A stretch of 9,143 bases of DNA from Pseudomonadota bacterium (lineage in GTDB: Bacteria > Pseudomonadota > Gammaproteobacteria > Steroidobacterales > Woeseiaceae), in contig JADFGH010000065.1 of the NCBI GenBank assembly GCA_022567775.1, forward strand, positions 1 through 9,143. The letters are read 5' to 3'. Made by a program: the position numbers and the translations under genes. Shown piece after piece: positions 1-6,921 of the stretch (its first letter is position 1; every line of letters begins with the position of its first letter). A model generated the notes under the pieces. It was not told the origin of the DNA, ran no database searches, and saw nothing but the letters and a program-made list of their open reading frames with translations.

Positions 1-76
1 CAATTGTCAAACTATGGCTGCCTCCCCGGCAGAGACGGGGGGTCACCCGAGTTTTACTAGACAGCAGCCTGCAAGC
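1..76. other. GC-rich dyad-containing tail downstream of the FimV-like gene
   Basis: This short stretch lies beyond the stop codon of the FimV-like gene and is cut by the window edge. It contains several overlapping inverted repeats. GGCTGC at 16-21 pairs with GCAGCC at 64-69. CTGCC at 18-22 pairs with GGCAG at 28-32. CGGG at 36-39 pairs with CCCG at 46-49. There is no convincing U-tract on the minus strand after a stem, so it is not a textbook intrinsic terminator for the minus-strand gene. It may be a processing or termination region, or the end of an element lying mostly outside the window. Confidence 0.25.
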
Positions 77-2167
77 TCAGGACGCTTTCGATTTCTTGGC
101 AGCGCTGCGCCCGGCGTCTATTTCGATCACGGTGTCACTTTCTGCCGATGGCATTTCCGCCGTTAAATCCGGAATTACGCCGGCATCGTCGAAATCCTCG
201 TTCTCCGCGCTGCCTGATGCTGGCAAGTTCGCCGTCAGTTCGGCTGTATTCTCCGCATCCAGTGACACTGGCATCTCAGTCGTGTCGTTGCCGGCATCCC
301 CGTCTTCCATGCGTTCTGCCAGTGCCCGGGCCGCTTCTTCAATCTCTTTGTTGAGCGCTTGAGTCGCAGTGAACTCGTCTTCGTAATCCTGTTCGAGGAT
401 CTGGTAGTCACCTTCCTTGTTCAGCGTTTGTACTGTGTCGTCGCTATCCGAGTCGTCGTCCGTAGCAACCAGTACGGCCTGCAAATCTTTCGTGGTCGAA
501 GTAATGTCGTCGAGGGCAACGCTGGTGGCATCTACAATCATCGACATGTCGTAGTCTTCATCGACGTCATCTTCGGCGACGTCGTCGTCGGTCGGCAGTA
601 TCTCGTTTTCGAGAATCGTCTCTCTCTTTTTCTCACTCGGCGGAATGATGTCAGTTGGCAGCAGGTCCTCTTCCCTGGCGGCCTGCTCGGTAATTTCCAG
701 ATCAAGCTGGTAGTCGTTGCCGCCGCTAGCCGAGAAGCCGTAGTCCTGGGCTACATCCATTTCTCCCCCGTCCTGCAGGCCGGTGCCGGCGTCGAGATCG
801 GCATCGAGGCTAATGGTCCGGGAATTAAGGGTGTCGTCATCAAAGTTATAATCGATGTCCGATATAACCGGCCGCGGAGCAGGCTCATCGCCATCGCGTC
901 GGGATGGGACTGCCGGTGTACCGACTGCAACGGATGCAAATCTCTCGCGGAGTTGCCGGCCGAACATGAACAGACCGAGCATCAGCGCCAAACCGGTGCC
1001 GCCAAGCCATATCAGCCATGACCATGCACCGCTGATACCGCCGTCGCCTGTTTCCCTGCTGACAATGGCAGGGGCTGGCCGTGCAATCAGCGGCGCCTCG
1101 ATTGCAATATCCGGAATGTCGACAACTTCGTTGGCGCCAATCGGAATAATGAACGGTGAATCCGTACCGACAATGATATCGCCCGGTCGCATCTCGGTCC
1201 TGGTGACTTCTGCAATCGTTGCGATCACCGGTTCGGCAGCCTCCGCAAGCGGCGCTGCTAACGGTTCGGCAGTCTCCTCAGTCGTTGCTGCCACCGCCTC
1301 GGGAACCGGTGCAGCTGAAGTATCCGCAACCGCAACGCCGGAGTAGGCAGCGGATGATTCGGCGTCCGAATCAACTGTGTTTTGCTGAACCGCGCTGCTG
1401 CTGATGGTAGTGGCAACTGCGGATGCGTCGGTCATATCGGGAATAAGCAGCCAGCTTCCGGCTTTCAGAAGATCCCGGTCGTTGTTCATGAACGCGTCGG
1501 GATTGACCGCAAAAATTGCGTCAACCGCCGGCCACAGTGCGACGGATCGATTCTCGATCCGCGCTGCTATCTGCGACAGCGAATCACCCGCTTGTACCAG
1601 GTAGCGGCTGCTCGTGGCGATCGGGGTGTCGTCCTGCGGACGCACGCTGGCGGGAACGATCGGCGCCGGTTTTCGCGCACTGACTATATTGGCTGCGGTT
1701 TCCGTTGAGGTCTCCACAGGGATCAGCGGTGCCGCATCGGTACTGAGTGCCACGGGGTCGCTTTCCCCAGGCAGCGCGGGATCGATCATCAATGTGTAAT
1801 CACGCGCAAGGCGTGCCGTGTATGGACAATTGACCGAAAGCTGCATTGCCAGGAGCGGTTCGCGTATCGGCGTACGACCGTTCAGGACGATCACGCTATC
1901 TGTAATCGCGATTCGGACGTTGCCGACGACCGGGATACCGTTTGCGGACCTGCCGGGCTTCAGGAAAATACAAAAATCAAACATTTGCTCGTTTGGACTC
2001 AGTGCATAGGCAATGCTCGCACGCAACGGCTGACCCAGAGTCGAATCGACCCTGATTTGACCAAGTTCAAGCGCCGACGCCGGCGCGGCGGCGAGTCCAC
2101 AAGCGCCGCCAACAGCGACCAGCGCAGGCAAAATCTGCATGTTTGTCTTGCGCTTCGCAGTACTCAT
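77..2167 (-). CDS. fimV: FimV/HubP-like polar landmark membrane protein with LysM domain
   Basis: FimV-family proteins sit at the cell pole, bind peptidoglycan through LysM and help place type IV pili and other polar machinery. Numbering below is from an upstream TTG at 2269; the preferred start is ATG at 2167 (residue 35). From there a basic n-region (STAKRK), a hydrophobic core and a cleavage site after ASA (residue 66) form a normal signal peptide. Next come a FimV N-terminal region opening LELGQIRVDSTLGQPL (67-155), a LysM domain (about 221-278, with QAGDSLSQIA and an NPDAF segment typical of FimV) and one transmembrane helix (about 414-437). The cytoplasmic tail (438-730) is strongly acidic with Asp runs and ends in basic SAAKKSKAS. 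No TPR-type C-terminal FimV domain is seen, so the protein is shorter than P. aeruginosa FimV. The TTG start would add 34 basic residues before the signal peptide. An AGGA lies 2 nt before the ATG, which is close. Confidence 0.88.
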   Translation of the reverse strand: MSTAKRKTNMQILPALVAVGGACGLAAAPASALELGQIRVDSTLGQPLRASIAYALSPNEQMFDFCIFLKPGRSANGIPVVGNVRIAITDSVIVLNGRTPIREPLLAMQLSVNCPYTARLARDYTLMIDPALPGESDPVALSTDAAPLIPVETSTETAANIVSARKPAPIVPASVRPQDDTPIATSSRYLVQAGDSLSQIAARIENRSVALWPAVDAIFAVNPDAFMNNDRDLLKAGSWLLIPDMTDASAVATTISSSAVQQNTVDSDAESSAAYSGVAVADTSAAPVPEAVAATTEETAEPLAAPLAEAAEPVIATIAEVTRTEMRPGDIIVGTDSPFIIPIGANEVVDIPDIAIEAPLIARPAPAIVSRETGDGGISGAWSWLIWLGGTGLALMLGLFMFGRQLRERFASVAVGTPAVPSRRDGDEPAPRPVISDIDYNFDDDTLNSRTISLDADLDAGTGLQDGGEMDVAQDYGFSASGGNDYQLDLEITEQAAREEDLLPTDIIPPSEKKRETILENEILPTDDDVAEDDVDEDYDMSMIVDATSVALDDITSTTKDLQAVLVATDDDSDSDDTVQTLNKEGDYQILEQDYEDEFTATQALNKEIEEAARALAERMEDGDAGNDTTEMPVSLDAENTAELTANLPASGSAENEDFDDAGVIPDLTAEMPSAESDTVIEIDAGRSAAKKSKAS

Positions 2168-2290
2168 TTTCCTGTTCTTGTGTTTGCGTGCATTTGGTGC
2201 TTTCACAGGCCGATACTCCGGTAGTCCAGATTGCGTGATCCTTACGCTCGGTTTTCGCCCCAAATCCAACCTGTACAGCGGGCGAGGTTC

Positions 2291-2319
2291 AGACTATGTG
2301 GCCCTGAAATGGCTGTAAA
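2291..2319 (-). promoter_or_regulatory. Possible sigma70-type promoter for the FimV-like gene
   Basis: Read on the minus strand, TTTACA (2314-2319) resembles a -35 box (5 of 6 matches to TTGACA). After a 17 nt spacer it is followed by TAGTCT (2291-2296), a weak -10 with 3 of 6 matches. Transcription would start near 2284, about 115 nt before the preferred ATG at 2167. The spacing is ideal but the -10 is poor, as expected if an activator is needed. The CRP-like site upstream would then be centred near -101. Confidence 0.3.
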
Positions 2320-2377
2320 CGTGCCTTGCCCATGTTTTGTAAATTGCTGCTCCAGGAGCCGTCTTCAGGCCCAAAAA

Positions 2378-2393
2378 TGTGATATGTGTCACA
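2378..2393. promoter_or_regulatory. CRP/Vfr-type operator, exact TGTGA-N6-TCACA
   Basis: The two conserved half-sites of the cAMP receptor protein consensus are present without mismatch at the canonical 6 nt spacing, flanked by A-rich sequence on the left (AAAAA at 2373-2377). The site lies between the FimX-like gene (stop at 2467) and the FimV-like gene (start at 2167). Both are on the minus strand, so the downstream target is the FimV-like gene. In Pseudomonas the CRP homologue Vfr uses a similar consensus and controls twitching genes. That a CRP-family protein binds here is inferred from the motif alone. Confidence 0.6.
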
Positions 2394-2466
2394 CGTTCGT
2401 CTTTGATTGACTTAACGTAATTTTGGCCACAAAAAAGACGTTTTTCGGGATCTGCGCAAGAACGAT

Positions 2467-4566
2467 CTACTTGTTATCAATAGCCTCCAGCGTTGTATGG
2501 ACGACTTTGACGGATTCCTGCAGGACGACTTCGGGTTCGTGAACGTAATGGCCCTGCATATAGTGTACGCCGAGCTGAAACAGCACCGCCATTTCGTTGG
2601 CATTTTCAACGCGCTCAGCGATAGTTTCGATACTGCGCTGCTGGGCCGCCGCGGTTACCTTCCGTACACTCTCCTGCAAATTCATGTCTGTCGTCAGCGA
2701 ATGCATGAGTTCGCCGTCGATCTTGATGTAATTGGGCTTGAGAATATCGAGGATCTGGAAACGATTCTTGTCGATGCCATAGTGCTCAAGCGCAAATTCG
2801 ATGCCAACCTTCTTAAACGCATCGACAGTCTTCTTGGTGTCCTTGATGTACTTGGCCGCTTCCTGTTCCGGGATTTGTACGCACAGGCGTGATGGATTCA
2901 ATTTGCGCTTTTCGAATTCCGATTGCATCCATTCGACAAGCGATGAGTCCACCATCGAGTGGTGCGACAGTTTGACAAAGACTTTCTCTGCTTTGTGTCT
3001 GGTGCAAAATTCGATCGATGCGGTAACCATCCAGCGGTCGATCGTCTTCATGAGATTATTGCGTTCGGCCGCTGGCAGGAATTCTGATGGCAGGACGGCG
3101 GTACCTTGCTCATCAATCATGCGCACCAGCATGTCGTACATCTTGTGCGCGTCACTTCGCAGGCCGGCAATCGGCAATTGCGCAAGCCGGAAGCGGTTGT
3201 CCATGAGTGCAGCCTTGATGTGCCTGACCCAGATTGCATCGTATTTCTTAAGGCGTGTGCTTTCTTCACGGGATTCCCGGAGATAAACAGAATTGCCACC
3301 CTGGGACTTCGCATGGCTGTGTGCATCCACACACGCGCCAACCAGTTCCTCGAGATTTGCATAGACGCCGCTGACACCGACAACGCCGACAGTGCAGGTC
3401 AGCCTGACATCCTGGTCGCCGATCCTGAACGCATGTTTGCTGATGTGATCGACGAGTTGCTGTCCCCATACTTCCGCGTCTCGTATGTTGCCTCGTTCGA
3501 GCAGCGTCATAATGCCAGTGCCCTCGAAGCGGCCAGCGACATCCCGCGGATGCATGCGTTTGCGAACTTCTTCTGCAAATTGCGCCAGAATTTCTTCAGT
3601 ATCGAGAATGCCTACGTCAGCACGCACCTTCGAAAAATCGTCGGGCTTAATAAATGCGAGCGCGTGTAAGCCGGATTTTGGTTTGCGCTTGAGACGTTTC
3701 GTCATGCGCTCCAGGAACTGGGCGCGATGAAAAAACAGTGTTGTTGGATCACGTTTGAGAGCCTCGTGCACCAGCATTGTAGGCTCTTCAACGACAACTT
3801 TTCGGGGCGCGATGAGTATCTGTACATAGGGCCCGTCGTCGAAATCTGTCAGGCGAAAGTCGAGTTCCAGTGTTGCCGCATCTCCTTCGCCAACGGTGGA
3901 CTTCACGACCAGTTTTTCGCCCGGCTGCCATTTCCCTTTGGTCGTGGCGATGATAGCGCCCTTGATCGCCGCCTGGCTTTCGCCGAGGAAATTGTCCATG
4001 AGTGGCAGCCCGATGGCTTCCGCTTTTTCCTCTGCTTGAAACAACTCCACCCAGGATTTGTTCACCTCAATGATGATCCCTTCCTGGATGTAGGCGATTG
4101 CACTCGGCGAGTTCTCCATGTAATCGTTCAGTTGCCGCCGATACTCGAACGCGGAATTCATTGTTGAATCGAGTGCCCGTTCGACGCGATACGCGCGCAG
4201 TTCCCGGCCGACCACAACCTGCAATCGTGCTTTGTTGTCGATCGACACGAGATCGCAGGCGCCGTCATTCATCGCCTTCAGGATGGTGTTTTCATCGACC
4301 GTGGTCTTGAGAGCCAGCAATGGTACTTCGGGAATGTATCTGTCTTTCTGTTTGACGACCTGGCGAATCGCGTCCGGATAGCGATCGTCATTCACGATGA
4401 CGAGCTCGAAATGCTGTTGTTCCAGGGCTTCATCGAAGCTGGCCGGGCTTTCGACCCAATGGCAATGTGCGGCGTGCCCGGCATCCCGAAGCGCCCCGTT
4501 AACGAGTTCGACATCGTCCTGAATCTCGGTCAGAACGGCGATCGCTATGCTCTGTCGCTCGTTCAA
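2467..4566 (-). CDS. FimX-like c-di-GMP effector: degenerate REC-PAS-GGDEF-EAL protein
   Basis: A 699-residue protein, close in size and layout to P. aeruginosa FimX (691 aa), a polar c-di-GMP receptor for type IV pilus assembly. Domains: a REC-like fold (about 1-125) with Asn59 where the phosphoacceptor Asp is expected; PAS (about 140-255, starting at NDYMENSPSAIAYI); GGDEF fold (about 265-430) with RFEGTGI (346-352) in place of the GGDEF loop; EAL fold (about 435-690). EAL catalytic positions are lost: EAL reads DML (478-480), the usual Asn is Lys532, the Glu of the ExT/SE motif is Gln564, and the Asp pair is Glu594-His595. Arg482 after DML (FimX has EVLLR), KID (615-617), the ERVE segment and QG (671-672) remain. 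It should therefore bind c-di-GMP at most, not make or cleave it. The start is TTG with AAGGA 7 nt upstream. Downstream lies a FimV-like gene on the same strand. Orthology to FimX is inferred from architecture, not from an alignment. Confidence 0.85.
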   Translation of the reverse strand: MNERQSIAIAVLTEIQDDVELVNGALRDAGHAAHCHWVESPASFDEALEQQHFELVIVNDDRYPDAIRQVVKQKDRYIPEVPLLALKTTVDENTILKAMNDGACDLVSIDNKARLQVVVGRELRAYRVERALDSTMNSAFEYRRQLNDYMENSPSAIAYIQEGIIIEVNKSWVELFQAEEKAEAIGLPLMDNFLGESQAAIKGAIIATTKGKWQPGEKLVVKSTVGEGDAATLELDFRLTDFDDGPYVQILIAPRKVVVEEPTMLVHEALKRDPTTLFFHRAQFLERMTKRLKRKPKSGLHALAFIKPDDFSKVRADVGILDTEEILAQFAEEVRKRMHPRDVAGRFEGTGIMTLLERGNIRDAEVWGQQLVDHISKHAFRIGDQDVRLTCTVGVVGVSGVYANLEELVGACVDAHSHAKSQGGNSVYLRESREESTRLKKYDAIWVRHIKAALMDNRFRLAQLPIAGLRSDAHKMYDMLVRMIDEQGTAVLPSEFLPAAERNNLMKTIDRWMVTASIEFCTRHKAEKVFVKLSHHSMVDSSLVEWMQSEFEKRKLNPSRLCVQIPEQEAAKYIKDTKKTVDAFKKVGIEFALEHYGIDKNRFQILDILKPNYIKIDGELMHSLTTDMNLQESVRKVTAAAQQRSIETIAERVENANEMAVLFQLGVHYMQGHYVHEPEVVLQESVKVVHTTLEAIDNK

Positions 4567-4573
4567 ATCTCAT

Positions 4574-4578
4574 TCCTT
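4574..4578 (-). promoter_or_regulatory. Ribosome binding site fixing a TTG start for the FimX-like gene
   Basis: On the minus strand AAGGA lies 7 nt before the TTG at 4566, an ideal Shine-Dalgarno spacing. The first codons then give a hydrophobic beta strand (SIAIAVL) that suits the start of a REC domain. An ATG overlapping the end of this site is in another frame. Confidence 0.6.
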
Positions 4579-4639
4579 GGAATTGGCACGGGCCCTGTAT
4601 TTCCGGAGTTCTCAATAGATCAGGGAAGTCTATACAACA

Positions 4640-4680
4640 CCGTCACACTAGTCCCTGACGCTGTATCAAAAGCGTGACGG
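4640..4680. promoter_or_regulatory. Inverted repeat in the divergent FimX-like/efp intergenic region
   Basis: CCGTCAC (4640-4646) and GTGACGG (4674-4680) form a perfect 7 bp inverted repeat. Inside it ACGCT (4658-4662) and AGCGT (4671-4675) form a second, smaller dyad. The element sits about 75-115 bp upstream of the FimX-like start, between two divergently transcribed genes, where an operator would be expected. No known regulator motif is recognised. The wider 343 bp gap (4567-4909) also holds the possible efp promoter, the short upstream frame and the hairpin listed separately; nothing else was recognised there. Confidence 0.3.
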
Positions 4681-4753
4681 GAATCAAATAATCGGCGGTC
4701 TCAGCACGCAGTCAACGGCCAACATCGGGTATTCGTGCCTGTACCGATGGCTG

Positions 4754-4781
4754 TTGCTATTTGTTTTCGAATGCTTATCGT
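4754..4781 (+). promoter_or_regulatory. efp: Possible promoter for efp
   Basis: TTGCTA (4754-4759) and TATCGT (4776-4781) are separated by 16 nt, each with 4 of 6 matches to the sigma70 boxes. Transcription would begin near 4788 and give a leader of roughly 120 nt before efp. This is the best pair I found by eye in the gap, but it is weak. Confidence 0.25.
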
Positions 4782-4875
4782 GTACGCCCCTGTCGCGTAT
4801 CATTGCCGCAGCAGGCTGGATTATGTCAACAGGTTGCCAGTACAGTTCGGCTACCGCAAAACTTTTGGAGCAAAC

Positions 4876-4929
4876 ATGCCCGGCTGCAACGCCGGTCAAT
4901 GGAAACGAAATGGCCAGTTACAGTACTAA
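4876..4929 (+). CDS. Possible 17-codon upstream reading frame overlapping the efp start
   Basis: ATG at 4876 is preceded by GGAG with a 5 nt gap, a better ribosome binding site than the one in front of efp. The frame encodes [17 protein letters not shown] and stops with TAA at 4927-4929. It runs out of frame across the efp ATG at 4910. A perfect 5 bp hairpin (CCGGC 4880-4884, GCCGG 4891-4895) lies inside it. If translated, it could couple to or compete with efp initiation. There is no evidence from the sequence that the peptide has a function of its own, and such a short frame can arise by chance. Confidence 0.25.
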   Translation: MPGCNAGQWKRNGQLQY

Positions 4930-5476
4930 CGAATTTCGCTCGGGTCTTCGAATCATGATCGACGGCGATCCTTGCGTGATCGTTGAAAACGAATTCGTAA
5001 AACCCGGCAAGGGCCAGGCATTCAATCGTGTCAAGATCAAAAACCTGAAGACCGGGAAAACCCTTGACAAAACATTCAAGTCCGGTGACAGCGTCGAAGC
5101 TGCAGATGTCGTGGAAACGGATATGCAGTATTTGTATGCCGATGGCGAGTTCTGGCATTTTATGCTCGAAGATACGTTTGAACAGTTTGCAGCGGACGAA
5201 AAAGCGGTCGGCGAAGCGAAGCAGTGGCTGAAAGAGCAGGACGTCTGCCAGATTACTCTGTGGAACAACACGCCGATCCTGGTTGCACCGCCGAATTTCG
5301 TCGAACTCGAGATCATTGAAACGGATCCCGGCGTTCGCGGAGATACGGCAAGCGGCGGCGTCAAACCGGCGTCGCTTTCGACAGGGGCAGTTGTCAAAGT
5401 GCCATTGTTCGTTGAACAAGGCGAAGTAATAAGAGTCGACACGCGAAGCGGAGAATATGTTTCCAGGGCCAAATAA
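4910..5476 (+). CDS. efp: Translation elongation factor P (K34 type)
   Basis: EF-P binds ribosomes stalled at proline runs, between the P and E sites, and promotes peptide bond formation. The 188-residue length is the family norm. It has the N-terminal KOW-like domain (about 1-65) and two OB domains (about 66-127 and 129-188). The conserved C-terminal block is clear: [11 protein letters not shown], then [16 protein letters not shown]. The loop reads VKPGKGQAF with Lys34 at the tip, the residue that receives (R)-beta-lysine in E. coli; rhamnosylated EF-P has Arg there. EpmA, the ligase for that change, is encoded about 0.5 kb away on the other strand. The ATG at 4910 is chosen because [12 protein letters not shown] is the conserved beginning. 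The frame stays open upstream to 4754, but that extension is not EF-P-like. The RBS is modest (GGAAAC). Confidence 0.97.
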   Translation: MASYSTNEFRSGLRIMIDGDPCVIVENEFVKPGKGQAFNRVKIKNLKTGKTLDKTFKSGDSVEAADVVETDMQYLYADGEFWHFMLEDTFEQFAADEKAVGEAKQWLKEQDVCQITLWNNTPILVAPPNFVELEIIETDPGVRGDTASGGVKPASLSTGAVVKVPLFVEQGEVIRVDTRSGEYVSRAK

Positions 5477-5478
5477 AC

Positions 5479-5495
5479 CGAGTCAAATAAACTCG
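5479..5495. terminator. Small hairpin at the convergent ends of efp and the sulfoxide reductase gene
   Basis: CGAGT (5479-5483) and ACTCG (5491-5495) pair around a 7 nt loop exactly where the two convergent genes meet. Direct repeats CAAATAAAC (5470-5478 and 5484-5492) and CCAGGGCC (5463-5470 and 5496-5503) flank or overlap it. The stem is short and no T-tract follows in either direction, so a role as a bidirectional terminator is only a guess from position. Confidence 0.25.
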
Positions 5496-5956
5496 CCAGG
5501 GCCCAGGAGCAGGCTCTGCAAAAAAGTATCACAGAGCAATTCCACGCCTGACTGATCCACTTCGCTGAAACGTGACGGTTGCGGGCTGTCAATATCCAGC
5601 ACGCCGATCAATTCTCCGTGAATCAGGAGCGGCACAACAACTTCGGATCTTGATTCCGGATCGCAAACAATATGCCCGGCGAATTCATGAACGTCGTCAA
5701 CGCGTAGCGTCTCTCTCTTTTCGGCGGCCGTGCCGCATACACCCTGACCCACTGGAATTCGCACGCATGCCGGCAACCCCTGGAAAGGGCCCAATACAAG
5801 TTCCTTGCCGCGGAGCACATAGATGCCAAGCCAGTTGACGTTCGGTATGCCGGCATACAGCAGGCCAACGAAATTGGCGGAGTTCGCGAGTGCGTCTTTT
5901 TCACCAGCAAGCAGCGCAGCAAGTTGATCGTTCAGTGATTGGTAATCGACGGGCAT
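5483..5956 (-). CDS. msrC: Free methionine-(R)-sulfoxide reductase (GAF domain, fRMsr)
   Basis: This cytoplasmic enzyme reduces free methionine-(R)-sulfoxide back to methionine and so repairs oxidised amino acid. The 157-residue protein is a single GAF domain. Family hallmarks are clear: GPFQG, then ACVRIPVGQGVCGTAA, then DVHEFAGHIVCD and SRSEVVVPL. Cysteines 64, 74 and 98 have the same spacing (10 and 24) as Cys84, Cys94 and Cys118 of the E. coli enzyme (YebR), so the catalytic and resolving cysteines are all present. The start ATG lies 5 nt after the epmA stop, so it is probably the last gene of the sco-psd-epmA run. Its stop is 6 nt from the convergent efp stop. Confidence 0.93.
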   Translation of the reverse strand: MPVDYQSLNDQLAALLAGEKDALANSANFVGLLYAGIPNVNWLGIYVLRGKELVLGPFQGLPACVRIPVGQGVCGTAAEKRETLRVDDVHEFAGHIVCDPESRSEVVVPLLIHGELIGVLDIDSPQPSRFSEVDQSGVELLCDTFLQSLLLGPGEFI

Positions 5957-5961
5957 GTTAC

Positions 5962-6921
5962 TCAGATAATGAAATTCGTTACGGCACTGATGTCGCTTTG
6001 GTCTTCATGCAACATCAACAGCCGGTCAAAACCGACAGCGACGCCGGCGCACGGCGGCAATCCCGCGCGCAGCGCGCTTATGAGTTCCTGGTCAATTGGA
6101 TGGATTGCCGCCGCATTCCTGCGACGTGCCAGTTGGTCCCGTTCGAAGCGCGTCAATTGTTCGTCTGCATCCGTCAGTTCGACGAATCCGTTGGCAAGCT
6201 CGAGGCTGCCGTAAAATACCTCAAAGCGATCGGCCACCACTGCATCGTCGGGACAAATGCGTGCGAGCGCCGCCTGGCTGGCCGGGTAGTGAAATATGAC
6301 CGTCAACCGGTCTTTTGCAAATTCCGGGATTATCTTTTCCGCCAGAACAAGATCAAGCCAGGCATCTGCGTCGTCACCGATTGCATGGGTTAGTTGTTCA
6401 TCCACATTTATGGAACTGGCCAGTTCCGCTATGTCCAGCGTCTGCGGGCTGAAGTTCACCGTCTTTTGAAACGCATCTTCGTAACTGATGAAATCGACCG
6501 AGGAGGTCAGGCCCGATCGGGCAAGGAGTGCCGAAACGAACTCGATCGTATCGCGCATGATGTCCTGTAAGCCAAAATTCAGGCGGTACCACTCTATTAA
6601 CGTAAATTCCGGCAAATGATGTCGTCCGCGCTCACCGTCCCGAAAGACTTTGCAGATCTGATAAATGTCGCCAAATCCTGCCGCAAGCAGCCGTTTCATT
6701 TTGTATTCCGGCGAGGTGTGCAGGAAAAGTTCCGGTTCCATCGCAGAGCCGGCGGACAGACTTTCGATATGCGGGTCGGTCACCGGGATCTTCGACAAAG
6801 CGGGCGTATCGACTTCCAGGATGCCGCGCGCGTCGAAAAATTCCCGGGCACGTTTTAGCAACCCCGCCCTGTTGGTCGCGACAGCAGGGCCAGCCATCGG
6901 TCGCCAGGACTCGTTGTTCAC
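5962..6921 (-). CDS. epmA: EF-P--(R)-beta-lysine ligase EpmA (PoxA/GenX)
   Basis: EpmA is a paralogue of class II lysyl-tRNA synthetase that activates (R)-beta-lysine with ATP and transfers it to Lys34 of EF-P. At 319 residues it is close to the E. coli protein and lacks the N-terminal anticodon-binding OB domain of true LysRS. Motif 1 lies near ARGILEVDTPAL (31-42), motif 2 in VFRDGERGRHHLPEFTLIEW (92-111), and motif 3 in GVAVGFDRL (293-301). Ala295 in motif 3 matches the alanine of E. coli EpmA (GVALGVDR), where LysRS has glycine, which favours beta-lysine over lysine. The GTG start overlaps the psd stop by 4 nt (GTGA), with GGAA just upstream, so translation is probably coupled to psd. The substrate EF-P is encoded beyond the next gene. 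EpmB is not in the window. Confidence 0.95.
   Translation of the reverse strand: MNNESWRPMAGPAVATNRAGLLKRAREFFDARGILEVDTPALSKIPVTDPHIESLSAGSAMEPELFLHTSPEYKMKRLLAAGFGDIYQICKVFRDGERGRHHLPEFTLIEWYRLNFGLQDIMRDTIEFVSALLARSGLTSSVDFISYEDAFQKTVNFSPQTLDIAELASSINVDEQLTHAIGDDADAWLDLVLAEKIIPEFAKDRLTVIFHYPASQAALARICPDDAVVADRFEVFYGSLELANGFVELTDADEQLTRFERDQLARRRNAAAIHPIDQELISALRAGLPPCAGVAVGFDRLLMLHEDQSDISAVTNFII

Noticed and set aside
359..1021. Plus-strand open frame of 220 codons within the FimV-like gene
   Set aside because: It is antisense to the acidic tail and transmembrane segment of the FimV-like protein, with no recognisable domain and no ribosome binding site noted.
2402..2416. FNR-like TTGAT half-site near the CRP-like site
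   Set aside because: The second half reads TTAAC instead of ATCAA, so it does not form a credible FNR site.
2421..2450. AAAAA-GACG-TTTTT dyad after the FimX-like gene as an intrinsic terminator
   Set aside because: The stem is only A-T pairs with no GC core, too weak for a terminator despite the T-run on the minus strand.
4754..4909. In-frame N-terminal extension of efp from a TTG at 4754
   Set aside because: EF-P begins at [12 protein letters not shown] in the family. The extension is unlike EF-P and lacks a good ribosome binding site.
4918..5592. Minus-strand open frames across efp
   Set aside because: They are antisense shadows of efp; EF-P identity on the plus strand is unambiguous.
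5890..6393. Plus-strand open frame of 167 codons over epmA and msrC
   Set aside because: It is antisense to two well-identified genes and spans their junction, with no domain recognised.
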